A DNA stretch of 64,000 nucleotides from Flavobacterium sp. SUN052. GTDB lineage: Bacteria > Bacteroidota > Bacteroidia > Flavobacteriales > Flavobacteriaceae. Below, in pieces: positions 26,533 to 34,119 of this stretch. Numbering within the stretch: the stretch's first letter is position 1; the number at the start of each line of letters is the position of its first letter. The notes under the pieces were generated by a model that saw only the letters and a program-made list of their open reading frames with translations, was not told the DNA's origin and did no database searches. The position numbers and the translations under genes were made by a program. The stretch covers positions 1,116,001-1,180,000 of the forward strand of contig NZ_JAPQNS010000001.1 in NCBI RefSeq assembly GCF_028867935.1, written 5' to 3'.

Positions 26533-28293
26533 TTACCAGTTCTTTTTAAGGTTGGTGGGGCCGGACGTGTCAGTAGGGTGTGGATTGATCGTCAGCGTGC
26601 GATTAGTGGGTCGAACAACACATTCACTTTTCCAGAAGTCATATGACAACACCGCTAGTTTGTAGGTACCGGGTGCTGGTTCGCTAGCGGGCAAACTTGC
26701 AACCATATCGCGGACGGGATAAAGCCCCCTCCTCAGTACAGTCAGTGCATTATTGGCGGGGCTGGGTGTGGCTCCATACAGGTATGTCCGTTTGCCAGAT
26801 TGTAACAAAAGAGTTAAGCCTGCATCGGGAATAACCAACGAAGGTTGGGGGACAGGCAAGTCGAGCGTATCCAAAGTGCTCTTGATGATAAACTGGCCAC
26901 CCGTTTCGTAGACTGTATCAATGGGGAACGGTTCAGCCGCGCTACTGGTCTGGTAAATTGTTGGCAAACAACGATCGTAATAGGCTGAAGCGTTGTCAAT
27001 CCATCGGGCTGTGGTTGGGTCAATCCCCGACACTGGGCTGTTACTCAGATACGTCCAGTTATATTGGTTGGTCAGTAGCCAGCGACGCCACCAAAGTACT
27101 TCATCGGCGTATGTCAGGTATGATAATCCAGCGATGGCAACGCTGCCTGTTAACCCCAAAATACCGATAAACCGTCGTAATGATCCACTCAATTGAGTAA
27201 CCGCGAAAACGTAGGCTACGGACAGTAGTGTGAGTGAGTAAATCTTATAGCGACTGGTAATCAGTACATCGAGCCCAAAACCCACCCGCGACCAGGCCAC
27301 AATGGCAGCAGTGCCGAGCAAAAAGGCGACGGAGCCCAAGAAGAAATTTGGGATTTGGGATTTTGGATTTGGGATTGATGAAGGGGCTTGGGATTTTAAT
27401 TGTTGAATTAATAGCCAAACTGCATAGCCGATAACTCCCAATGTAAGCAGTGCCCCTAAAATCAAACATACCGTAAATGCGCTTCCAATTGGAAAAACCT
27501 CCCCTGCTGCCCCGTTGAATGCCAGCCAGCCTTTCAGTAAATCGCCTACACTGCCGCGAGCAGGTGGGTTTCCGGCCGGTTTTTCATAACCCAAAAAGTA
27601 TAGACCAATAATAATCACTGTACTTACACCCCAGATTTTTAATGGCTGAAAACGACGCTGTAAGACAAGCAAAACTGCTCCAATGGGCCAGATTAAAAGC
27701 CCATTTCCACTGGTGAGGGTCGCCAGAATTCCCAGTATGATGGCTGCTGGTAGACTTTTATTAAATGATAAGGCGTAAATAGCCCCCAGCACGAACAGTA
27801 CCACCGAAAAGTTTTGCAGGGCGGCCATACCCCAAAATGCATTTTCCCAGGAAGAGAGATTGAAAAGCAGGAAGGCAGCGGGAGGGAGGTAGGCTAGTCG
27901 CGAAAGAGATGACATTTTCTTTTTGTTCTCCAGAGAAAAGGATGTCATTTCTTGCCCCCGCGCCAGAACCGCTCCGAAAATGCCCAACAGTCCCAACAAA
28001 CTCAAATTTCCCAACACCATTAAATGCAGGTAGTTAAGCTTGCCAAACATCGTGTAATCGAGCCACGTAACAAAGCGGTCGAGTACGATACGATGTTCGT
28101 TGTGCTGCCGGAAAAGCTGGTAGATCTTGCCCGTAAACGTTGTTTCCTGTTCGCTATAAAATAGGTAGGCTTTCAGCGCGTGATCGTCCCACTTAGGCAC
28201 GTTCACCGCCAAATGCCTCCAGCATAGCCAGAATGCTACGATTGGAAGTAGTGTTAGAACAAGAGCAGGAAAAACGGAAAGACGTTTGAGCAA
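26533..28293 (-). CDS. Polytopic membrane protein, GT-C-like paralogue B
   Basis: A 586-residue paralogue of the following gene with the same plan: helix, KWDDHAL, QHNEHRIVLDR, a series of helices, then a soluble C-terminal domain with FDxxxxP-like beta segments. Two loops carry DNA-repeat-derived insertions. QEMTSFSLENKKKMSS (about 15 residues, absent from paralogue A) is encoded by an imperfect hairpin at 27902-27955. SIPNPKSQIPNF is encoded by four AATCCCAAA-like words at 27343-27378. The first codon is TTG (28291-28293), as no in-frame ATG lies nearby, and it is only 15 bases from a 93-base hairpin. Function as a membrane glycosyltransferase is inferred. Confidence 0.7.
   Translation of the reverse strand: MLKRLSVFPALVLTLLPIVAFWLCWRHLAVNVPKWDDHALKAYLFYSEQETTFTGKIYQLFRQHNEHRIVLDRFVTWLDYTMFGKLNYLHLMVLGNLSLLGLLGIFGAVLARGQEMTSFSLENKKKMSSLSRLAYLPPAAFLLFNLSSWENAFWGMAALQNFSVVLFVLGAIYALSFNKSLPAAIILGILATLTSGNGLLIWPIGAVLLVLQRRFQPLKIWGVSTVIIIGLYFLGYEKPAGNPPARGSVGDLLKGWLAFNGAAGEVFPIGSAFTVCLILGALLTLGVIGYAVWLLIQQLKSQAPSSIPNPKSQIPNFFLGSVAFLLGTAAIVAWSRVGFGLDVLITSRYKIYSLTLLSVAYVFAVTQLSGSLRRFIGILGLTGSVAIAGLSYLTYADEVLWWRRWLLTNQYNWTYLSNSPVSGIDPTTARWIDNASAYYDRCLPTIYQTSSAAEPFPIDTVYETGGQFIIKSTLDTLDLPVPQPSLVIPDAGLTLLLQSGKRTYLYGATPSPANNALTVLRRGLYPVRDMVASLPASEPAPGTYKLAVLSYDFWKSECVVRPTNRTLTINPHPTDTSGPTNLKKNW
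27343..27378. repeat. In-frame GGGATTT repeat block inside paralogue B
   Basis: Four imperfect copies of GGGATTT (plus strand) in a row. The 19-mer at 27359-27377 equals the inverse of 23515-23533 at 18 of 19 positions. Translated on the minus strand it gives the proline-rich loop SIPNPKSQIPNF between two membrane helices. Confidence 0.85.
27902..27955. repeat. In-frame imperfect hairpin inside paralogue B
   Basis: Left arm 27902-27920 and right arm 27932-27955 share ATGACAT/ATGTCAT and tttct/agaaa flanks. The element encodes an extra loop of about 15 residues that paralogue A lacks at the matching position. Confidence 0.7.
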
Positions 28294-28308
28294 GGTAACT
28301 GAATGGTT

Positions 28309-28401
28309 GTACGATGGGTTTGCAACCCGTCGGGCCGATAGGCCAACTTTTATTAGACTACAATTGGCCTAATGGCCCGACGGGTTGCAAACCCATCGTA
28401 C
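28309..28401. repeat. Very long hairpin, 28-bp perfect arms plus 8-bp inner stem
   Basis: Outer arms 28309-28336 and 28374-28401 are perfectly complementary. After two mismatches, taggccaa (28339-28346) pairs with ttggccta (28364-28371). It fills the gap between the transketolase C stop (28404) and the TTG start of paralogue B (28293). There is no T-run beside the stem. Confidence 0.95.
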
Positions 28402-28403
28402 GT

Positions 28404-29312
28404 TCAAATCAATTCCCGCAGACACCGGGCAATATTCTCTGGATCAAGGCCCGACTGCTGCTGGTGGTATTTCTGATCGCCGTATAATCCATTTGGATAC
28501 CCTTGCGCTGCGAGACTCACAAACCGGCTTGGGACAGCACCTTTTGCCAACAGTTGTACCGATAATTGCTGAGCCAGACCACCGATGGACACGTGTTCTT
28601 CGGCAATGAGCAAGGGTTTCCCTGCCCACCGTTGAGCAAGCTCGGCAGGGAGTTCCAGCGGTAGATTTGTGGCCGTAAACATATCAAACTGACCAGCTAA
28701 ATCTGACTGTTGAAGGGCTGTCAGGACGTTGGCGGTTACTGGACCAAGGGCAACCACGGTTCCTTTGGCCTTGTTCTCTGCCAGAACAATCTGCTTGAAC
28801 GTACCCAATTGTTCGGCTCCATCGGGGGTTTTGGGCCCTGCCCCCAGACGTAGATACGCCGGTCGACTTTCGGCCACAATCTGATCCAGCATCGGATCAA
28901 TCTCGTCGGCAAAGGCTGGTATATAGGTATTTACGTTTTGTAAGCCGCTCAAACAGGCCAGGTCTTCAATAGCGTGGTGCGTGCTACCCATGATGCCATA
29001 GCCGTAACCACCGCCGTTTCCGACAATGAACACAGGCATGTTGTGCAGGCAGACATCGTTCCGGAACTGTTCCAAACAGCGGTAAACGGCAAAGGGAGCA
29101 ATGCTGTAACAAAAGACTTTAAATCCCTTATAAGCCATACCAGCGGCCATACCGATCATATTTTGTTCGGCTACCCCCGCATTGATAAATCGCGGACCCA
29201 TAAGGTCGCGGAGGTTTTCAAGCGCATTGTAGCCAAGGTCGCCGGTAATAAAAATGATTTTGTCGTCGGCTTTAACGAGCCGTTCGATACCGGCTGAAAA
29301 TTCTTTACGCAT
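28404..29312 (-). CDS. Transketolase, C-terminal subunit
   Basis: A 302-residue protein equal to the pyrimidine-binding and C-terminal domains of transketolase. The catalytic glutamate is in NAGVAEQNMIGMAAG, followed by the FCYSIAPFAVYRCLEQ and GSTHHAIEDLACL segments that line the thiamine diphosphate. The N-terminal half is encoded 2 kb upstream as a separate gene. Split transketolases of this type occur in archaea and in bacterial sugar loci. The pair would move a two-carbon ketol unit, which in a glycan locus suggests building an unusual ketose, pentose or branched sugar rather than central metabolism. It begins 10 bases after the fusion gene and ends 3 bases from a giant hairpin. Confidence 0.93.
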   Translation of the reverse strand: MRKEFSAGIERLVKADDKIIFITGDLGYNALENLRDLMGPRFINAGVAEQNMIGMAAGMAYKGFKVFCYSIAPFAVYRCLEQFRNDVCLHNMPVFIVGNGGGYGYGIMGSTHHAIEDLACLSGLQNVNTYIPAFADEIDPMLDQIVAESRPAYLRLGAGPKTPDGAEQLGTFKQIVLAENKAKGTVVALGPVTANVLTALQQSDLAGQFDMFTATNLPLELPAELAQRWAGKPLLIAEEHVSIGGLAQQLSVQLLAKGAVPSRFVSLAAQGYPNGLYGDQKYHQQQSGLDPENIARCLRELI

Positions 29313-29322
29313 AGTTTGTCTT

Positions 29323-31305
29323 TTACTTACTCTTTCGCTGTTCTACCAACGCTCCAATCTCAGCCGCCGTTTTATAGACCTGACTGCCTTTACGAACGAG
29401 TGTCCGTATAAACTTAGGCCTCTTTTTCGACTCCTCGAAAATCTTACTGATGTATTCTCCTAAAAATGAGATACCCAGCAAATTGATTCCTCCGAAGAAC
29501 ATCACCAGGATGATAACCGTTGAAAGACCTGCCGGCGTGTCGGGGAAGAAGAAAAACTTGGCTAAAATCTGCCAGATAATCCCCAGAATTGACAAGCCAG
29601 TCAGGGCAAAACCAGCGTACACCATCAGTTCGAGTGGGACAAAGCTGAACGAGAAAATAGCTTTCCGCGCCCAGGCAATGTTTTTGCGCCAGTTATTGGT
29701 TGAGACGCCGAACATCCGTTCAGGGCGCACATAATCAACGCCGGTTTGCCGGAAACCTACCCAAGCCCGCAGACCCCGCAAAAATTGATCGGTTTCAGGA
29801 AGAGCTACCAACTCACGTACTACCTTCCGGTCGATAAGTGAAAAATCACCCGCATCTGTGGGAATACTGATGTACGACAGGTTTTTGAAAATCCGGTAAA
29901 ATCCTTTATAAAACACTTCAAGCCACGGCTTCATTTCGCGCTGCACCCGAACGCCATAAGTCACGTCGTAGCCTTGTTGCCACTTTTCGTAGAACTTCGG
30001 AATCATTTCGGGGGGGTCCTGCAAATCGCCGTCCATTAGCACTACAGCATCACCCGTTGCGATTTCCATACCGCTCAAAAAGGCCGATTGCGAGCCAAAA
30101 TTGCGCGAATGTTTAATGGCCATTACATTGGGGTCCTGAGCACAAATGCGCTCCAGAACCTCGTCGGTATTGTCGGGAGAATTGTCATTGACGAAAATGA
30201 TTTCGTACCGAACCTTCATCTCATTGAAGGTTTTTACCAGCCGTTCATACATATATGGAATGGCTTCGGCATCCTTGTAACAGGCAATAATCGGCGAAAT
30301 AACCGGGTTGAGCGTAGGGGTTTGAAAGGCGGGAATTACTCTTTCTTCGTACTGGTGGCTCACCTGCCAATCGGCCGTTTTTTGCAAGCCAGTAGTCAGA
30401 TCAGTAGTCGCTTTCCAGCCCAAGTCGGCCTGAATGGCCGTAGGGTCGCCATACCAGTCGGCGAGGTCCCAACCCCGGTTTGCCATACTACCCCAAACAG
30501 GTTCGGCTGCAATGCCAAATGTTTGTTGAGTAACTGCTGCCAGATCACGCATGGTTGTTTTCTGACCCGTTGCTACGTTATAAGAGCGCCCGGAAAATCC
30601 GCTGCCTTTTACGCGCAAAGCTGCCTGAACGAAGGCCGACACACAATCATCGATATAGACAAAATCACGGCTGATGTCGGGAGAAACAAGCGGAGGGTAT
30701 TTGCTCCGACGGGCTTCTTCAACGAGCCTGGGAATGAGCCGGTCGGGTTCTTCCCAGCCGCCGTAAATCGAATATAGCCTTAGATTCAGCGTGTTGAGGT
30801 TATGAACGCGCGCATAAAACTCCAACACATAAGCCGCCGAGACTTTCGATACGGCATAGTGACTGTTGGGTTCAACCCGGTCGGTTTCTTTTGGGGCTGT
30901 GCAATTGAAGCCATACTCTGAACTGCTCCCGGCATGGATATAAACCATATCGGGTGTACAATTGTCCAGAATATTGACGGTACCGTTTACGTTTGTTTCG
31001 TAGGTAAGACCGAGGTTTTTCTGCTTACTATATGCGCCGTAAGCCGCCAGATTGAAGATTGTTTTAGGCTGATAATTCGCAAAAACGGACTTAATAGAAC
31101 TGTTAGAGACAATGTCGCAATGCACAACATTTTCTGCCGGAACATCGAGTAATTTAAGTCGCCAGGCTTTGGTAGCGTCGTGAGTTAGGGCATAAACGTC
31201 TTTCCGAATGGCAAAGAGTTGCTCAAATAAATTCGCGCCGATAAAGCCGCTAGCTCCAAATACAAAAATGGGGCCGTTAAGTTGACGAATCTGGTCTTCA
31301 ATCAT
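29323..31305 (-). CDS. Fusion: NAD-dependent sugar epimerase/dehydratase + polyprenyl-phosphate glycosyltransferase (GT2)
   Basis: A 660-residue two-domain protein from the ATG at 31303-31305 (a TTG three codons earlier would reach into a hairpin). Residues 1-330 are an extended short-chain dehydrogenase: GASGFIG at about 17-23, SSSEYG, and the YAVSK catalytic Tyr/Lys at about 150-154. Residues 335-660 are a DPM1/GtrB-like GT2 with FVNDNSPD at about 371-378, DGDLQDPP at about 425-432, and two C-terminal membrane helices (about 570-595 and 605-635). One polypeptide thus makes a modified nucleotide sugar and may load it on undecaprenyl phosphate at the membrane. The gene lies between the two transketolase subunits, which suggests that their product is its substrate. 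No frameshift is needed. Confidence 0.9.
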   Translation of the reverse strand: MIEDQIRQLNGPIFVFGASGFIGANLFEQLFAIRKDVYALTHDATKAWRLKLLDVPAENVVHCDIVSNSSIKSVFANYQPKTIFNLAAYGAYSKQKNLGLTYETNVNGTVNILDNCTPDMVYIHAGSSSEYGFNCTAPKETDRVEPNSHYAVSKVSAAYVLEFYARVHNLNTLNLRLYSIYGGWEEPDRLIPRLVEEARRSKYPPLVSPDISRDFVYIDDCVSAFVQAALRVKGSGFSGRSYNVATGQKTTMRDLAAVTQQTFGIAAEPVWGSMANRGWDLADWYGDPTAIQADLGWKATTDLTTGLQKTADWQVSHQYEERVIPAFQTPTLNPVISPIIACYKDAEAIPYMYERLVKTFNEMKVRYEIIFVNDNSPDNTDEVLERICAQDPNVMAIKHSRNFGSQSAFLSGMEIATGDAVVLMDGDLQDPPEMIPKFYEKWQQGYDVTYGVRVQREMKPWLEVFYKGFYRIFKNLSYISIPTDAGDFSLIDRKVVRELVALPETDQFLRGLRAWVGFRQTGVDYVRPERMFGVSTNNWRKNIAWARKAIFSFSFVPLELMVYAGFALTGLSILGIIWQILAKFFFFPDTPAGLSTVIILVMFFGGINLLGISFLGEYISKIFEESKKRPKFIRTLVRKGSQVYKTAAEIGALVEQRKSK

Positions 31306-31312
31306 GGGTTTC

Positions 31313-31341
31313 AATGAATAATGAACGCTACATTATTCATT
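31313..31341. repeat. 11-bp hairpin between the transketolase N and fusion genes
   Basis: Arms 31313-31323 (aatgaataatg) and 31331-31341 (cattattcatt) pair perfectly around 7 bases. With the fusion ATG at 31305 and the upstream stop at 31347-31349, it fills the gap. Confidence 0.8.
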
Positions 31342-31346
31342 TTTCA

Positions 31347-32162
31347 TTAAATAGTATACATTGATTTCACATCCCCTATGGCCTCCTCGTACTGTGCGGG
31401 AGTCATAGGCAGGTAGTGCCATTCGAGTTTGTTTTCCATGTACGAAACGCCTTTTCCCTTAATTGTATGGGCAATGATGGCTTTCGGTTTTCCATTGGGT
31501 ACAGCGGTCAACCGGTCGATGGCATCACCTATTTGCTCAACGTCATGCCCATCAACTTCAATTGTTTCGAAACCAATGGTTTGCCAAAGGTTGGCAGAGG
31601 CTGTATCGCCCATTACGTCGGCCGTGTTACCAAAGCCTTGCAAACCGTTTTTGTCGACGAGCATAATCAGGTTGTCCAACCCGTGTTGTAGGGCAAAATG
31701 AGCGGCCTCCCAGGTTGTGCCTTCGTTGGTTTCGCCATCGGACATCAACACGAATACTCTACTATCGTCGCCGATCAGTTTTCCTGCCTGGGCAATGCCT
31801 GTTCCAATAGGCAGACCGTGACCTAATGAGCCGGTAGCAAACGGAATGCCCTGGTGCTTGTTTGGCGCGGGGTGAGCGGGGAGTGTAGTGCCGTTCTTAT
31901 AAAACGTATCCAGCTCGACATCAGAAATATCGCCGAGATGATTCAGACAAGCGTACAGAGCGGCTGCCGCGTGGCCTTTCGAGAGCAAAAACGTATCCTG
32001 CTCACGCTTGCGCTTTACGAGCGTGGCAATCATCAAGTCGATGCAGCTCAGCGAACAACCAATGTGACCGGCATTCGCGGCATGGTACAGGCTCAGAACC
32101 TTGAGTCGGAGTTCGCCGGAAAGCGTGTTTGTATGGATAGTCTCTATGGTTTCTGGTTTCAT
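31347..32162 (-). CDS. Transketolase, N-terminal subunit
   Basis: A 271-residue protein equal to the thiamine-diphosphate-binding domain of transketolase. It shows LSKGHAAAALYACL, the GSLGHGLPIGTGIA loop, and the cofactor/metal motif GETNEGTTWEAAHFA with DKNGLQ, the usual GDG-to-N pattern written here as SDGE. The partner C-terminal subunit is encoded after the fusion gene. Order in the transcript is therefore N subunit, epimerase/GT2, C subunit. The intact motifs argue for an active enzyme. It follows the GT39-like gene... in position upstream-first order it is the second gene of the locus, 42 bases after that gene's coordinates begin. Confidence 0.93.
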   Translation of the reverse strand: MKPETIETIHTNTLSGELRLKVLSLYHAANAGHIGCSLSCIDLMIATLVKRKREQDTFLLSKGHAAAALYACLNHLGDISDVELDTFYKNGTTLPAHPAPNKHQGIPFATGSLGHGLPIGTGIAQAGKLIGDDSRVFVLMSDGETNEGTTWEAAHFALQHGLDNLIMLVDKNGLQGFGNTADVMGDTASANLWQTIGFETIEVDGHDVEQIGDAIDRLTAVPNGKPKAIIAHTIKGKGVSYMENKLEWHYLPMTPAQYEEAIGDVKSMYTI

Positions 32163-32170
32163 GTGAAGTG

Positions 32171-32202
32171 GGTTAGAACACCGGCAAATCTGTGTTCCAA
32201 TC
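32171..32202. repeat. 11-bp imperfect hairpin between GT39-like and transketolase N genes
   Basis: Arms 32171-32181 and 32192-32202 match at 9 of 11 positions (gaacac/gtgttc core) around a 10-base loop. It occupies most of the 42-base gap. Confidence 0.65.
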
Positions 32203-32204
32203 TG

Positions 32205-34037
32205 TTAGTACCGAACATCTTTCAGGTCAAAAATAGTGATTTTTCGGCGAGCCGGACCTTTCACCAACACGATCTTGTCAGCCTCGTCGGGATCAACGCG
32301 CTGAATATACGTGGCATCCTCTGGGAGATAGACGTTTACAAGCTGGGCGTCGAGCAATGCGACGGGCGAATAAGTTTCATCAATTTCTTTCGAGTAAATT
32401 ACCCGTTTCATGTTGGGGTAGAGGATCGTGTCGCCCGGTGCATATTGCTTTTTGAGTTCCTGGGCCGCATACCAGTACGGATTTTCGATGCGGGGTTTTT
32501 CAAAGTACGTGTATTTCCCTTCGGTGCCGCCGTAGATCTGCATCAGTACCTGACTCACAAAATATAGTTGCACGAGTCCCACAGCCGCAACGGGTACGGC
32601 AAACCACCAGCGCAAGGATGCCAGTTGGCGGAGTGACATGGCGATCAGCAAACACACATACGGGAAGGAGAAACCTGAGTAACGTTGCGTGATCCCAAAC
32701 GTGTGGTTGTTGCGCCACGACATAAACAAGAGGAAGAACGTCGGGATAAAGGCTAGCAGCAGAAGTAACACAACATACCGTTTTTCGCGCGTGTTGGTGT
32801 GCTGCACAATGTACTGACCCATCAGCCAGACGAATACCGGTGCTACCGAAAGCACCAGGAACTTGAGTGGCACTACCGAATAAATCGGAATTCCGGCCAG
32901 CAACACCAGCGGCACGGCTATTTTTACCCAAATCGGCGGATTGTCGTTCCGATTATATCTGTAAATCAGAAATACTACCAGGCAACCAAGCAATAGAGCA
33001 AGACCGGCATTTTTTAGTCCCGTGAGTGCCGATCCAAGACCGTTCGTAAAGAGAAACAGGTCTGCAAAAATAGGAATGGCGCGTTTGGTGATATTGGGAA
33101 TAGTGCCGGGCAGAATCAGACCAAAGGGTGTGCCGGTTGGGTTTGTCAAGGCAATGTTTCGATAGAATTCAGCCTGGTATGCCATTGTTTTGAAGGTATA
33201 GGCCCCGCCACCATAAATAAACCAGAGTGACACTAAACCTAAACCAACTGCCCCAGTGAGGGCCAGTGAAATCCACGCCCGTAAATTGCGCAGATACAGA
33301 GCAGCATACAGTCCGTGGCACAGAAATACCGTTACAGCCAGATAATGCGACAACACCGACAAGGCAAAAACAGCACCATATGCCAGATAAAGAGAGAAAG
33401 AACGACGGCCCGACGTGTCGGAGAGCGAATGAGAAAGGGATGAAGGCTTCATTATGCCGCTCTTTCGCTCTTTCGCTCTTTCACTTTCTACCCGCTCCAT
33501 GATAAGCAGAAACAGGTGCGTGCCGAGCAGAGTCAGGAAAAACGTCATCGAATAGTTGCGGGCCATCTGGCTGTAGGCCACAAAAAATGGCTCAATAGCG
33601 GCAATACCCGAAGCAATCAGCGCTAACGTGTTGGATCGAAAATGCCGCCTGACAAACAGGAACAATAAGGCAACCGTCAGCGTGCTAAACAGCACCGATG
33701 GCATGCGCATGGATAGGTCGCTCAACCCAAATACTTCCATCCAAACCCACAAAATGGCGTAGTAGGAGGGGCTATTGCCAATATCGCCCCGGATATTGGC
33801 TTCGATAAAATCCGCCACCGTTTTGGGCTTCCAGAACTCGGCGGGCGTGAAATATTTCTTGGTAAAAACGTCTTTCTGGTTAGCACCTTCCAGGCAAACG
33901 CCCTGGCTGATCAGCAACGTTGACTTCTCATCGAAGTAAATGCTGTACCGCCCGGCATTGTGCAGTCGTAGGACAAAAGTAAGGAGCAGAATACCTGCCA
34001 GCCAGAAAAGCGCGTTGCGATTGGATAAATCGGACAT
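32205..34037 (-). CDS. GT39-like (ArnT/PMT-type) membrane glycosyltransferase
   Basis: A 610-residue polytopic membrane protein from the ATG at 34035-34037. The frame is open to a TTG-type start at 34154, but that would overlap the RES toxin gene, and the added residues are polar and unlike the family. After the first helix comes YSIYFDEKSTLL, the acidic motif of the first periplasmic loop in the GT39/GT83 group, then SYYAILWVWMEVFGLSDLSMRMPSVL, typical of PMT/ArnT. Members transfer sugars from polyprenyl phosphate to lipids, glycans or proteins outside the inner membrane. A charged loop (ERVESERAKERKSG) is encoded by a repeat hairpin at 33421-33488. It is the first gene of the glycan locus. 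Confidence 0.85.
   Translation of the reverse strand: MSDLSNRNALFWLAGILLLTFVLRLHNAGRYSIYFDEKSTLLISQGVCLEGANQKDVFTKKYFTPAEFWKPKTVADFIEANIRGDIGNSPSYYAILWVWMEVFGLSDLSMRMPSVLFSTLTVALLFLFVRRHFRSNTLALIASGIAAIEPFFVAYSQMARNYSMTFFLTLLGTHLFLLIMERVESERAKERKSGIMKPSSLSHSLSDTSGRRSFSLYLAYGAVFALSVLSHYLAVTVFLCHGLYAALYLRNLRAWISLALTGAVGLGLVSLWFIYGGGAYTFKTMAYQAEFYRNIALTNPTGTPFGLILPGTIPNITKRAIPIFADLFLFTNGLGSALTGLKNAGLALLLGCLVVFLIYRYNRNDNPPIWVKIAVPLVLLAGIPIYSVVPLKFLVLSVAPVFVWLMGQYIVQHTNTREKRYVVLLLLLAFIPTFFLLFMSWRNNHTFGITQRYSGFSFPYVCLLIAMSLRQLASLRWWFAVPVAAVGLVQLYFVSQVLMQIYGGTEGKYTYFEKPRIENPYWYAAQELKKQYAPGDTILYPNMKRVIYSKEIDETYSPVALLDAQLVNVYLPEDATYIQRVDPDEADKIVLVKGPARRKITIFDLKDVRY
33421..33488. repeat. In-frame hairpin of CGCTCTTT words inside the GT39-like gene
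   Basis: The right side (33457-33488) holds three copies of gctctttc. The left side (33421-33438) is its imperfect complement (gagagcgaatgagaaagg). On the minus strand it encodes a charged Arg/Glu/Ser-rich loop between two membrane helices. Confidence 0.75.
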
Positions 34038-34043
34038 GGTGGG

Positions 34044-34051
34044 CAAAAGTA
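34044..34051 (-). promoter_or_regulatory. Candidate -7 box (TACTTTTG) of the glycan locus
   Basis: The minus strand reads TACTTTTG, an exact TAnnTTTG match ending 6 bases before the ATG at 34037, so the transcript could be nearly leaderless. The -33 position has CTG, not TTG. Confidence 0.35.
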
Positions 34052-34119
34052 CGCCCATTTTTATAATCGCAGGTACTTGGGCTGTAATTTTCGACGGAGC
34101 GGTAAGTGGAGATGTTGGA

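Noticed and set aside
28309..28401. Insertion sequence or MITE with target duplication
   Set aside because: No flanking direct repeat is visible and no transposase lies in the window; a mobile origin remains possible but is not shown.
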